A DNA stretch of 64,000 nt from Nilaparvata lugens (lineage: Eukaryota; Arthropoda; Insecta; Hemiptera; Delphacidae). The DNA lies in contig NC_052518.1 in the NCBI RefSeq assembly GCF_014356525.2, positions 97,661,932-97,725,931 on the forward strand, in the 5' to 3' direction. Both the position numbers and the translations under genes were made by a program. The notes below the pieces were generated by a model. The model searched no databases. It saw nothing but the letters and a program-made list of their open reading frames with translations, and was not told where the DNA came from. Below are positions 40,410 through 49,851 of this stretch, one piece after another (within the stretch, counting starts at the first letter, position 1; each line of letters begins with the position of its first letter).

Positions 40410-41087
40410 CTACTGAATGGTAAGAAACGTATCAAGCGAATCTCGGTACTTCCCGCTATTAATTCCACACTCGGTCATAATAGTTAGAAAATTATGAGGT
40501 TTACGATTCCAAACTGTATGACAAAGTTTAACGAAATCTTTATAAGGAATATCTGCTCCAACATGATCTCTGTGAATTAATTTCAGACTCAATAAATCTA
40601 CCTTGAAGATTATTATCATATTTGCGTTGTCCCTAGTGAAATGTTTCTGTGTTGCCCCATAACTCTGAATTAAATATGCAGTGTCAATATTACGATGTCG
40701 ACCCATGGTAAAATATTCTCTTATTTGAGGCACGTGATTAAGTTGGAAGTCATCGAAAATGACAAGAGAAAATTGTTGAATTTTGTTGGGGTGAGCTATA
40801 GATTCCGAATTGCTGTTTATATGAAATTCAATACCCTTCATTTTTGAAAAGACTTTTCTCAAAAACAAGTACTTATCTTGATACTCGCTCTTCGTGTGCA
40901 AGTATATAGTTTTAAATCTCAACCCATTCTTTGAAAAAATTAAATTAAATAGTAAATTGGTCTTGCCACAACCTGAAGAGCCTATTATAAGGATCCTTGC
41001 ATTATGTGGTAATAACTTACCATTTTTACACCATGTTGGCATTTCTTTCTCTCTTATAACATTGTCGAAATTTACTATCGGAATCAT
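40410..41087 (-). CDS. Packaging ATPase (P2)
   Basis: About 226 residues from the Met before IPIVNFDN (the frame extends to 41174, but those codons have no counterpart). Walker A GSSGCGKTN, Walker B FSLVIFDD, then HVPQIREYFTMGRHRNID, YLIQSYGA and KHFTRDNANMIIIFKVD, all shared with P1's ATPase. Intact although P2 has no visible capsid genes, so either it packages into particles made by another element or it is a recent relic. Confidence 0.9.
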   Translation of the reverse strand: MIPIVNFDNVIREKEMPTWCKNGKLLPHNARILIIGSSGCGKTNLLFNLIFSKNGLRFKTIYLHTKSEYQDKYLFLRKVFSKMKGIEFHINSNSESIAHPNKIQQFSLVIFDDFQLNHVPQIREYFTMGRHRNIDTAYLIQSYGATQKHFTRDNANMIIIFKVDLLSLKLIHRDHVGADIPYKDFVKLCHTVWNRKPHNFLTIMTECGINSGKYRDSLDTFLTIQ

Positions 41088-41174
41088 GTTAGTCACGTGT
41101 ACAGCATGCGATCTGATAAGGAACTGATAAGTTATCAAGGAGGAAGAGATTGTGGGGTAGACACCACACACCAT

Positions 41175-41477
41175 AGCTTATCACATCGGGATGCAAGCGC
41201 TCTCCCCTTTCAATGCACTGATAGAAGTTTCTCACCCGCACCCTCTTCACGAGAACGCTTGAGCCTTAGCAAATAAAACTTCAGATTAAAATGAAACTGA
41301 GAAGCATTTTTTGATAGAGACGTATTATATTTACACCAAATCTTTGTCATATTTTTACACTGAATGGAATGTATTTGCAATAGATTAACAATAGATTATT
41401 TACAATAAATGTATGTGATATTTACAATAGATTATTTACAATAAATTTACATGATATTTACAATAGATTACAAAAGA
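41175..41477. other. P2 intergenic segment with ~40-bp tandem repeats
   Basis: TTTACAATAGATTATTTACAATAAAT-type units recur at about 41385-41470. No gene. Confidence 0.7.
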
Positions 41478-42449
41478 TTATTTTTCATCTAATAGTTGAT
41501 CCTTACTAATATAACTAGGTGTTGAAAACCCAATCCATTTCACTAGCAGTCCTTTTTTATCACGTTTTAATATTTTTTCAATCAAATACACTTGTCTCTC
41601 CGATTCATTTAATTGTGTTTTTTTAATTTCTTCTGCATAAAACCTGCCACTAATTACTTCTCCGTTTAGATCTCGCAAGCTATACGTTACAGGTTGAGAA
41701 GGAAATATAGAATGAATTACAAAATACTCTGCGCTCCAGTTTATGTTATAAGATTTATCGAAAAGAACCCTTTTCTTTGAGATTCGTACAACATCTCCTA
41801 GCTTAAATTTCGGTTTTGAATTTTTCAATTTATATCGTCTATTGAATGCAGAATTCAATGACATTAAAACATGATTACGATCTTTTTTCCTCACATCTTC
41901 AGGTTTCATTCTAATGGATGAATGCATTGTTGCATTATAATCTCGAACTAAACTGTCTAGTTGTGATGACCAGTTTTTGGTTCCATGTTCAGTTAAATAT
42001 CTATAAATTTTTGCTTTAAGTGTTCTATTAAACCTTTCAACTATGGAGGCTTTCTTATCAGTAAAAACATGATAATGTTTAATACTATATCTATCTAATA
42101 ATGCTTTAACTTTTAAATTAAAGAATTCTGTTCCTTGATCTGTTTGGAACAGCTTAACTCCTTTATTTTTAGAAATAATTGGCTCGAGAGCATTAAATAC
42201 AGATTGGCTTGTCTTGTCTTTTAATGGTACACAATATGCAAATTTTGAAAAACAATTAATAACAGCTAAGATATATTTGTAACCCTTATTAAAACGTGAT
42301 AAACTTGTCATCTCAATGAGATCGGCTTGAAGCAAGTCTTTTTCACTTTTCAACTCATATTTGCGAGTGGGATAGTTCACACGCGGCACGCTATGAAGCT
42401 CTAAAGCTAACTTAGATCTAATAATATTCATGATATTTACAACAGTCAA
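41478..42449 (-). CDS. Polinton integrase with chromodomain (P2)
   Basis: 323 residues, intact. Catalytic D43 (QADLIEM), D104 (QTDQGTEF) and E138 (VERFNRTLK), again DD(33)E. RKKRVLFDKSYNINWS and SQPVTYSLRDLNGEVISGRFYAEE match P1 closely. The C-terminal chromodomain-like segment is YLIEKILKR..KGLLVKWIGF. It lies just downstream of the polymerase. Confidence 0.93.
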   Translation of the reverse strand: MTVVNIMNIIRSKLALELHSVPRVNYPTRKYELKSEKDLLQADLIEMTSLSRFNKGYKYILAVINCFSKFAYCVPLKDKTSQSVFNALEPIISKNKGVKLFQTDQGTEFFNLKVKALLDRYSIKHYHVFTDKKASIVERFNRTLKAKIYRYLTEHGTKNWSSQLDSLVRDYNATMHSSIRMKPEDVRKKDRNHVLMSLNSAFNRRYKLKNSKPKFKLGDVVRISKKRVLFDKSYNINWSAEYFVIHSIFPSQPVTYSLRDLNGEVISGRFYAEEIKKTQLNESERQVYLIEKILKRDKKGLLVKWIGFSTPSYISKDQLLDEK

Positions 42450-42492
42450 ATCAAAATCAGTGGTGTTGGATGATTGTCATGAGACATACTGA

Positions 42493-45400
42493 TCAATCAC
42501 TTAGAGTGTTGAGACTATAATGACCGAAAGGGAGAGTATCAACACCATTCTCAGCAATATACCTCTTATCATCATAAGGGCTCAAACAGATTTTTGCACA
42601 TTCAACCTGGTACATGGTGTGATTATACGATCTTAACATATTAAATTTTTCTACATGTTCACTACGTTCAAACAATGATTTCATATATAAATTAAAATTA
42701 AGCTTTCTACATTTTACTCCGCTCTGTACACCCTTTGCTATACATTTATTTACAAGTTCTTCATTCTCGTTACAAACTAAATATGAGTAAAGTTTGGATC
42801 TAAGTCCGAGAAATCTATGGACAGGCTTTGACCCGGTCTCATCCTTGAACTTTCCTACAACTTTATTCCTCTCCATGGAAAAGCAAGGGTGGGAAGGTGG
42901 ATAGTTAGAAGTATCGAAAAGGGACAAATTTTCTCTAATCAACTGATACACATCTTCGACTTTAAGGTTTAGAAGAAAACTGTCGGTGTCAGTCATGCAC
43001 AATTCTATACGATCCCACGGTATAATTTTTTGTAATTTACAATAGAAAAAATCGTACATATGGAATTTACTCAACTCCAGTACACTGAAGCCGGAATAGA
43101 CAGGCTTGTTCATTTTAAGTTCCAACTTACGAGAGAAAACCGCGATCACGTTCGGACTAATTATTTGCCAGCGTTTACATAGAGGGTTTGAAATGTACTT
43201 ATCTAACCGTTTTTCATCCGTGATAATTTTAACATTCATTTGCTTACGACTACTCTGAATTGTCTTGCCAAATATCAGATTGCAACAGGCCTTAAAGAAG
43301 GATATTTCAAATTTATTTTTCGCGTTCTGTCTATTCCGGATATTGAAGTCAATGTAGCTTTTCAGCCAGGGAGATTGGGAAAAGCTAATGACGCGATGCA
43401 CTTTCAATAATTTCAAACCGAGCTGGAGGTAGAGCTTTAAATTGACATAGTGAACAATGTACTTTTCACGATCGAAAAGTGTGTTCATGAGCTTTTTGGT
43501 TCCAGTTTGACCATTCTCATTTGTTTGGTAGTTCGACAGCAATTCGTGCGGGGGCGTTTGGTGGAGAGGAGCGAGGGGGAAGCTCGCATGCTTATCATGC
43601 AACTCTTGGGGGTACTTGAGATCGCATTCTATTATATACCCGGTTTCTGAATTCTGAAATCAAGGCTGGAAATTTCTTCCTCTGAGAGGAATTTGAAATT
43701 TCCAACAGGCAAGCTTCGGCTCATAGCTTCCGAGTATAAACTGTTTGCATCGATATAAAGCAGATAATTAGACGGTTTTGAAGGATCGTATGTTTCGGGT
43801 AGATGTTTGTTATTCGCCTCACAATAACGTTTACCGATAAATGAGACCCCACCTCTCATTCCCACCTCAAACATAAGATGCATGTCTGGATCTGTTAGTA
43901 ATTCCAGTTCGACTTTAATGTGTTTCAGCATGCAATTCCAGGTGAAGTGCGCAAGGGAAACAAAATGGGTCACATCGAGGCCATATGAGCTAAAAAGCGT
44001 AGACCTCATGGATTCAAAAACTACTGCTAATAGCATTACGTCCAAACATAAATAAAAATCGTGATATTCACCCAGATTTTTCAGCTTGAATGTTGAGAAC
44101 ACTCTTTGCGCATGCTCATATTCTTCGCGAGACAGAGGTGTATCAGTTAAGTCGTTATGAAAACATTCGATGGGAGGAAGCGATGTTTCCGCGAATTTTT
44201 CGGGACAGCTCATGTACGAGTAGGGATATACTCCTTTTTTCAACAAGAGCTGTCTGTGTTCGCGAGGTGGATCATCAAACACCGAAAATAATCGTTCGAA
44301 CTTCTTTTCCATATCTGTACTCTCTACCAAATTACGCACCAATACTTCCAAGGATTCAGACATAAACTTGTAGGAATCTAAAAATTTAATTTTGCCTACT
44401 GAAAGTGTCAAAAATCTCTCTGACGTATTTGCGATGCAGGAAATTTCTTTTTTACATTTACTGAGCGATTTTAGAATAAAATGCGAATCAAAACCGGAGA
44501 AATTATGAAAATAACACGATATGTACTCCGGAGTACGAGCTGTTAAATTACAAGAAACATGTGCCGCACACAAGTAATTACCGGTTTCATGCGCGTGGTG
44601 ACGACATTTAATATCGGTGTCTAAAAACGGTTCAGCACAAAGCCCGCAGTTTACTGAATTTTGAAATTCATGCTCTTGACTCTCGGATAAAGCTTGCATC
44701 GGAATTTCTCGTTTCATATCCTCATACAAAATGTCACCGAGATCTGTAATTTCCTGAAGAAATTTCTCCATGATTTTTTCGTCTAAACTACTCGATCTAT
44801 GGAGTACAGGACCGTGAGCGATTTCGCCGTTAACATCGATAACAACGAAACAATACCCGCAGGGAATATGACGCGCCGTTTTCTTTGTGTAACTACGAGT
44901 AATTTCATCAGAATCGGAATCATCATCATCATCATTATCGATATTAACAACGTATGTTTCTAAATCCGCGTAAATGGTGTACTTTTTCTTCAACGTCGCG
45001 CCTAGTTTCTTGAATTTAATTGTCTCTCCGCGTTTAGGATATGAAACGCGCTGAGATTCAAACTTGGAACAAAGTTCCACATGTTTCAACAAATTTGCTT
45101 TACCATCACAATTCTTAGATTTCTTCGATGTGAACCGGTGAAAACAGAAATTACAAACATGTACTTGGCCGTGGCATTTTGAAAGGTGGGAGAGAAGACG
45201 AGATAGTCCATTTTTCCCGTTCGCGGTATTTACTAAACAGAAATGAGTTTTTCCTGCATCGCCTTTTAGCATTAAAAGATTAATTTGGTGTTTACGAGTG
45301 CGGAAAATGCTTGTACGGAAGGGGAAAAACTTTTTGTTGTTGTATGCGATGACGTGAATTGCAATGTCCGGATTGAGTATTTCAAATTTCTTAATATTGC

Positions 45401-46046
45401 GTGTCGTCACCGGGAAATTTACACCTCGTGTATTAAGTGTGTGAGCAAACTTGCTCAAATACTTTACAGTCAGGTGTGAGTCCTTTGGCTTCTGATGGAA
45501 ATACGCGAGCACTGACCATAAAAAGCATTTTTCGTCAGAGAGATTTTTCACATTTATAATACATTTTTTCTTTTTCAAAAACTGGGGTGTCTGAATGAAA
45601 CTGGATGTGTATATAGGATTAAATTTAATCACATTCACATCCAGTGATTCAATTTTCTTTAGCACCCATCCACTCCCGTGTCTTACAAAATTTTCAAAAG
45701 ATGAGAGGATTTTTCTCACAGCTAACATGAAATGCTCATTAAACTCTTCATAGTTCTCAAGCACGTTTAGTGCTATGTTGGAGTAACTATGTAGATTTAT
45801 TAGAGATGAGACAGAGTCACCAACCTGCTTGTCATCCATCACCACTAATTTATACAGCAAAACGTTGAGGACGATGAACCATTTTACATTCCCATCATAG
45901 CGTGCGGCATGTTCCCTAATTATATCGAAAACTCGACGTTTCGAGCTCTCGAACACGCTGGTGATGTCGATATCCTCCTCATCGAGGCTGATGCGATGGC
46001 GAACTGCGCTTGAATTGATCCCATGAAGTCTGCGTTCCCTTGGCAT
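42493..46046 (-). CDS. Protein-primed family B DNA polymerase (P2), one frameshift
   Basis: Two frames: 46046-43632 (804 codons) and 43602-42493 (369 codons), with a shift at about 43605-43650, between Pol A and Pol B. Motifs: CFLWSVLAYFHQK and THFCLVN...LSRLLSH in the N-terminal region, CNFCFHRF finger, exonuclease YTIYADLETYV (about residue 362), Pol A YIDANSLYSEAM (about 765), then in the second frame Pol B KACCNLIFGKTIQ and Pol C CMTDTDSFLL. Colinear with the P1 polymerase, and it shows what P1's C-terminus should contain (GVQSGVKCRKLNFNLYM). Confidence 0.92.
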
Positions 46047-46147
46047 GATACTGAAAAAACAAAAGAATAATGATCAGGATGGCATACCCAATTAATAGTA
46101 TGTGTAAAGGAATGTAATTCACAATCAGTTGTGAATTGGCATTCACG

Positions 46148-46771
46148 ATGTTATCACAAGGACAGATAATGTTACATGAAAGATTGAGATTATTAACATT
46201 CGATAAAAAATGGACAAAAACTAGTCAGAATTTGTCGGCAGAAAATATGGCGAAAGACGGTTTTGTATTCGCAAGTGAACCGGATATTGTGCGCTGCGTA
46301 TTTTGTTCAGTTTGTATAGGAGATTGGGAGCAAAATGATGTTGTAGCCAACGAACATGCAAAGTTTAGCCCGAACTGTAGAAGGAAAGGAAATATAACAA
46401 TTGAAGAGGAGAATTACGATAATAATATTCTACGATTATATGAAGAAAGATATTTATCATTTACTAATATGCCAGAAGATTTATCTGTACAAGGAGAGTA
46501 CTTTGAAAAACTACCTCCACACCATCTACATTGTTACATTTGCAAACCATTAACTGATAGAGCAGACTATTTTGCAAGAAATGGTTATTTCTTACATAAC
46601 TATCACTATCTACAATGTGTGTTTTGTAAATATATTATCGATGAACCATTTGAAAAAGTAATACATTTACTGTTTTGTTTATACGATGAGTGTGAGAAAG
46701 AAGAGCGGGGCTTGGATGTTCCGGATATATCATATTCTAAAGATAAATCGCATGCATGCAGTATATTGTAG
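46148..46771 (+). CDS. BIR-domain protein (P2)
   Basis: About 207 residues from the ATG at 46148 (the open frame begins at a TTG 12 bp earlier). One canonical BIR: RLLTFDKKWTKTSQNLSAENMAKDGFVF, then C-x2-C-x16-H-x6-C ending HAKFSPNC. A degenerate second finger follows (FARNGYFLHNYHYLQCVFC...HLLFC) with shortened spacing. No RING. Divergent from the polymerase gene, sharing a 100-bp intergenic region with an initiator-like TCAGTT near 46125. An anti-apoptotic role is inferred from the family. Confidence 0.85.
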   Translation: MLSQGQIMLHERLRLLTFDKKWTKTSQNLSAENMAKDGFVFASEPDIVRCVFCSVCIGDWEQNDVVANEHAKFSPNCRRKGNITIEEENYDNNILRLYEERYLSFTNMPEDLSVQGEYFEKLPPHHLHCYICKPLTDRADYFARNGYFLHNYHYLQCVFCKYIIDEPFEKVIHLLFCLYDECEKEERGLDVPDISYSKDKSHACSIL

Positions 46772-47356
46772 AAGGTTTTTTCTCCTCGGAGGAGAAAACC
46801 TGTCCTCGGAGGAGAAAAATAGTCATCGGAGGAGAAAACCTCTCCTCGGAGGACTATTTTCCTCCTCAGAGGATAAAATCAAAGTAAAACTGTACTTACA
46901 TGTAGTGCTTGATGCTGCGTGAATCTCCTCGAGTGTAGATAGCGGGCTACAGGTGTAGATAGCAGGATACAGGTGTAGTTGATTATGCTATGATTGATTC
47001 CTCTCAGGTGTAGATACCGCCTTTGATTCCTCTCAGCTGTGTTGACTCGACGAGAGCTCAACTGGTTATGAGGTTCGGAACTCGAGTTGAGAGGTGAAAA
47101 AATGCTGTGAAAACAATGAAATATTTAATAACTGAATCGAGAGAAGCTATTCCTCTATGTTGTGAAATATTTAATAACTGAATCGAGAATGCCATTCCTC
47201 TATGGGTTGAAATATTTATTAGAAATAGAGTGCTATAAAGTACAATAAATTATCGCTAGAGTGTGCTTTTCATAATAATAATAATAAGCTAGAGCAAGGT
47301 AATCTGTTGGTAGTCATCTTGTCTTTGCTGATACAACATCAAGCTAGTGTACTGAG
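46772..47356. other. P2 non-coding stretch rich in short repeats
   Basis: Contains the CTCCGAGGAG-type palindromic array (46779-46876), two GTGTAGATAGCGGG(A)TACAG repeats (46935-46975), and a 55-bp duplication of GAAATATTTAATAACTGAATCGAGA (47117 and 47164). A CTATAAAG near 47232 is too far from the next ATG to assign. Confidence 0.6.
46779..46876. repeat. Palindromic CCTCGGAGGAG tandem array
   Basis: Five or so copies of TCCTCGGAGGAGAAAA at ~20-bp spacing. Each is close to self-complementary (TTTTCTCC/GGAGGAGAAAA), so the strand can fold into adjacent hairpins. It sits just past the stop of the BIR gene. Confidence 0.85.
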
Positions 47357-47698
47357 ATGGATAATGTGTTTGGTGCGGGATCAGTGGAGTCTGAGTTAAA
47401 GTCTTCAGATTCGAGCGTTCAATTCATTATAGATAGACATTTTAATCAATTAAGTGAATACCATTCTGTTCCTTTAGAAAAAATGAGATATCAATATAAA
47501 TTAAGTGAACTCTTGGACACACACCTAGATATATTGCATCGATTAGCAGAAAAAGGATGGACAAATCTACAATATTTAACTTTTGTGAGAGATTATGAAA
47601 AATTAGGTTCTTGCTTCCATGTTGAAGGATCTAACATTGATTTGAATTATAAAATTAGAATCAAGGGTTTTATTCCCGTAGACATGGGGGATTTCTAG
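47357..47698 (+). CDS. Hypothetical P2 protein
   Basis: 113 residues, mostly helical and of normal composition (QFIIDRHFNQLSEYHSVPLEKMRYQYKLSELL...). No family recognised and no P1 homologue found. Good ATG and clean ending. It occupies the place where P1 has its virion genes. Confidence 0.6.
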   Translation: MDNVFGAGSVESELKSSDSSVQFIIDRHFNQLSEYHSVPLEKMRYQYKLSELLDTHLDILHRLAEKGWTNLQYLTFVRDYEKLGSCFHVEGSNIDLNYKIRIKGFIPVDMGDF

Positions 47699-47926
47699 CA
47701 GGTGAAGTCTCATGCTGAGTTCTAGACGAGATTTTTTTTTTTTTTGTCTTCTAACACATGGATGCTATTCGAAAAATGATCGGGTGTGGGATACTTACAA
47801 TCTGATAACGATCTGGGAGCACGTGTTGTTGGGGAGAAATTCGAATTTTTTTTTCGGCTTGTACCACGCTCTCGCTCGCACGTGCCTGGAACAGAGAGAG
47901 AAACGTATGCTATATAAACAGAAGTG

Positions 47927-49287
47927 ATGAGAGGAAAATGTAGGGAGAGGAAAATGATGAGAGGAAGAAGCAGGCGAAGAGGAAGTTGGTGTTTGCGGCA
48001 CGACCCTGAGGTTGGCGGGGGAGAGGAGGAGGAGTCAATCTGCTCACAAACAAAGGTCAGTTTCAACAAATATTATTAACTTGTGTATGCACAGATTTTT
48101 TCCGTGATTGATTGTTAAAAAATCTGTGCACATACAAGTCTTTGATTATTTGATACGAATATTATTTGATATGATTAGAATGCAAGGAATTTGAATTATG
48201 AGATATTATTGTTTAAAGTAATCACTCATGCATAAATGTCAGCAATATTATTTGAACTGCTTGGAATGCAAAGGAAATATTATTTGAACCGAATTGATGC
48301 TAAGGAAATATTATTTGAACTGCTTAGATATTATTATTATTTAAAGTAGCCAATCATGCAACATTGTTACCAATATTATTTGAAGTGCTTGGAATGTAAA
48401 GGAAATATTATTTGAACCGAATAGAAATTGATGCTAAGGAAATATTATTTGAACCGAATTGATGCTAAGGAAATATTATTTGAACTGCTTAGATATTATT
48501 ATTTAAAGTAGCCAATCATGCAACATTGTTACCAATATTATTTGAAGTGCTTGGAATGTAAAGGAAATATTATTTGAACCGAATAGAAATTGATGCTAAG
48601 GAAATATTATTTGAACTGCTTAGATATTATTGTTTAAAGTAATCGATTATGCAGCAATGTTACCAATATTATTTGAAGTGCTTGGAATGTAAAGGAAATA
48701 TTATTTGAACCGAATAGAAATTGATGCTAAGGAAATATTATTTGAACTGCTTAGATATTATTGTTTAAAGTAATCGATTATGCAGCAATGTTAGCAATAT
48801 TTCCTTGAACTGATTAGAATGCAAAGGGAATATTATTTGAACTGATTAGAAATTATTGTTTAAAGTACTCGATCATGCAACAATGTTATTTCAATAACTG
48901 ATATTACTCACTTTATGCAGAGAATTCGATGATGACAATTCGATGATAATCTGGTGTAGAGATCTGTAGTATGATCTGAAACAAATAAGACACTAATCAA
49001 ATATTTTTCAACAGAAACGTGCTGCAGTGGAGAACAAGTCATCACTTGTCACCCTGATGAAGGAAGTGCAGAGGGCAGAGGAGGATGAGAGGAGGGAGAT
49101 GGACTCTGTTCAACTCATCAATCAGCCTGCACCCAAACCCTGGGTGGCACTGAGAGAGTTGAAAGAGGATGTACCCTACCCCATTATCAGCGCAAGGGAG
49201 CATACCAATAAACACGGTCGGCGTGTAATTTTAAAAATAAGGAATGCAGGAAGCAAATCTACCTCAAAGATTTGCTTCCTGCATTAG
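47927..49287 (+). CDS. Two-exon small basic protein (P2), predicted splicing
   Basis: Exon 1 is 47927-48055: Arg/Gly/Ser-rich, ending ACA AAG|GTCAGT. Exon 2 is 49015-49287, after TTTTTCAACAG. Both are phase 0 and fit without a stop. TATATAAA at about 47910 makes the second ATG (about 47954) the likelier start. Exon 2 encodes PKPWVALRELKEDVPYPIISA and GRRVILKI, a pattern I recall from small arthropod-virus proteins and similar to the 29130 and 50181 proteins. The C-terminus looks clipped, the stop falling inside an 18-bp hairpin. The 959-bp intron is full of tandem repeats. Confidence 0.5.
48165..48900. repeat. ~131-bp tandem repeats inside the predicted P2 intron
   Basis: GGAAATATTATTTGAACTGCTTAGATATTATT and TTACCAATATTATTTGAAGTGC alternate several times. 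The last full units start at about 48598 and 48729 (131 bp apart), with shorter and longer variants to the left. Confidence 0.88.
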
Positions 49288-49434
49288 CAGAGAAAAAATA
49301 GAACATTTTAACATCAACTGTAAAAATTATGTGTTGCTAGTAACACATAAGTCGGTAAATTGGTCGGATATAAAAATTGTTAAAGCTTAACAATTTTTAT
49401 ATCTGTATACATATGACCTATGTGTTACGAATTG
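49243..49434. repeat. Cluster of strong hairpins after exon 2
   Basis: Three dyads: an 18-bp perfect stem AATGCAGGAAGCAAATCT at 49243-49285 with a 7-nt loop; TATGTGTT/AACACATA at about 49328-49349; and a 17-bp perfect stem GATATAAAAATTGTTAA with a 3-nt loop at about 49366-49402, nested in an outer TAACACATAAGTC/GACCTATGTGTTA pair. It could be a tiny palindromic insertion or a structured RNA 3' end. Confidence 0.85.
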
Positions 49435-49851
49435 TATGTATGTGTGAATAGTTGAATAAAATGTGTGCATATTTGATAAAAAATTGTTTTCAATTCTTAC
49501 CTGTTGTTGACGATGTTGATAAGTTCGTAATGAATATCACACAGAAGAAGAAGAAATGCTTCAGCTGCTCTGTTGTGAATGATAATTTAAATAAGGTGAG
49601 CAGGTCTTTTATAGTTTGTTGTGAGCATGCTCAGTAGACTTACCGCTAGAGGCACACAGCTGTGCAGGCAAGCGCTGGCAGCTTCTCGCCCCCTCCTTCT
49701 CGTGCTCCCACAGATGTGGGTGGGCGCACCTCCCCCTTTTCAAATCACATTCACCTTTTCAGATTCTTATCTATATTCTTATCATTCAAGCAATGTTATA
49801 AGCACATAGCAATCTGATACATGCATAAATCTTGTAAAAGGTTGACATATT
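49435..49851. other. P2 sequence between exon 2 and right TIR
   Basis: No supported gene. GC-richer at 49650-49740; a CACAGCTGTG palindrome at about 49661. Confidence 0.4.

Noticed and set aside
48165..48900. CRISPR-like array
   Set aside because: Units are contiguous imperfect tandem repeats without unique spacers, in a eukaryotic context.
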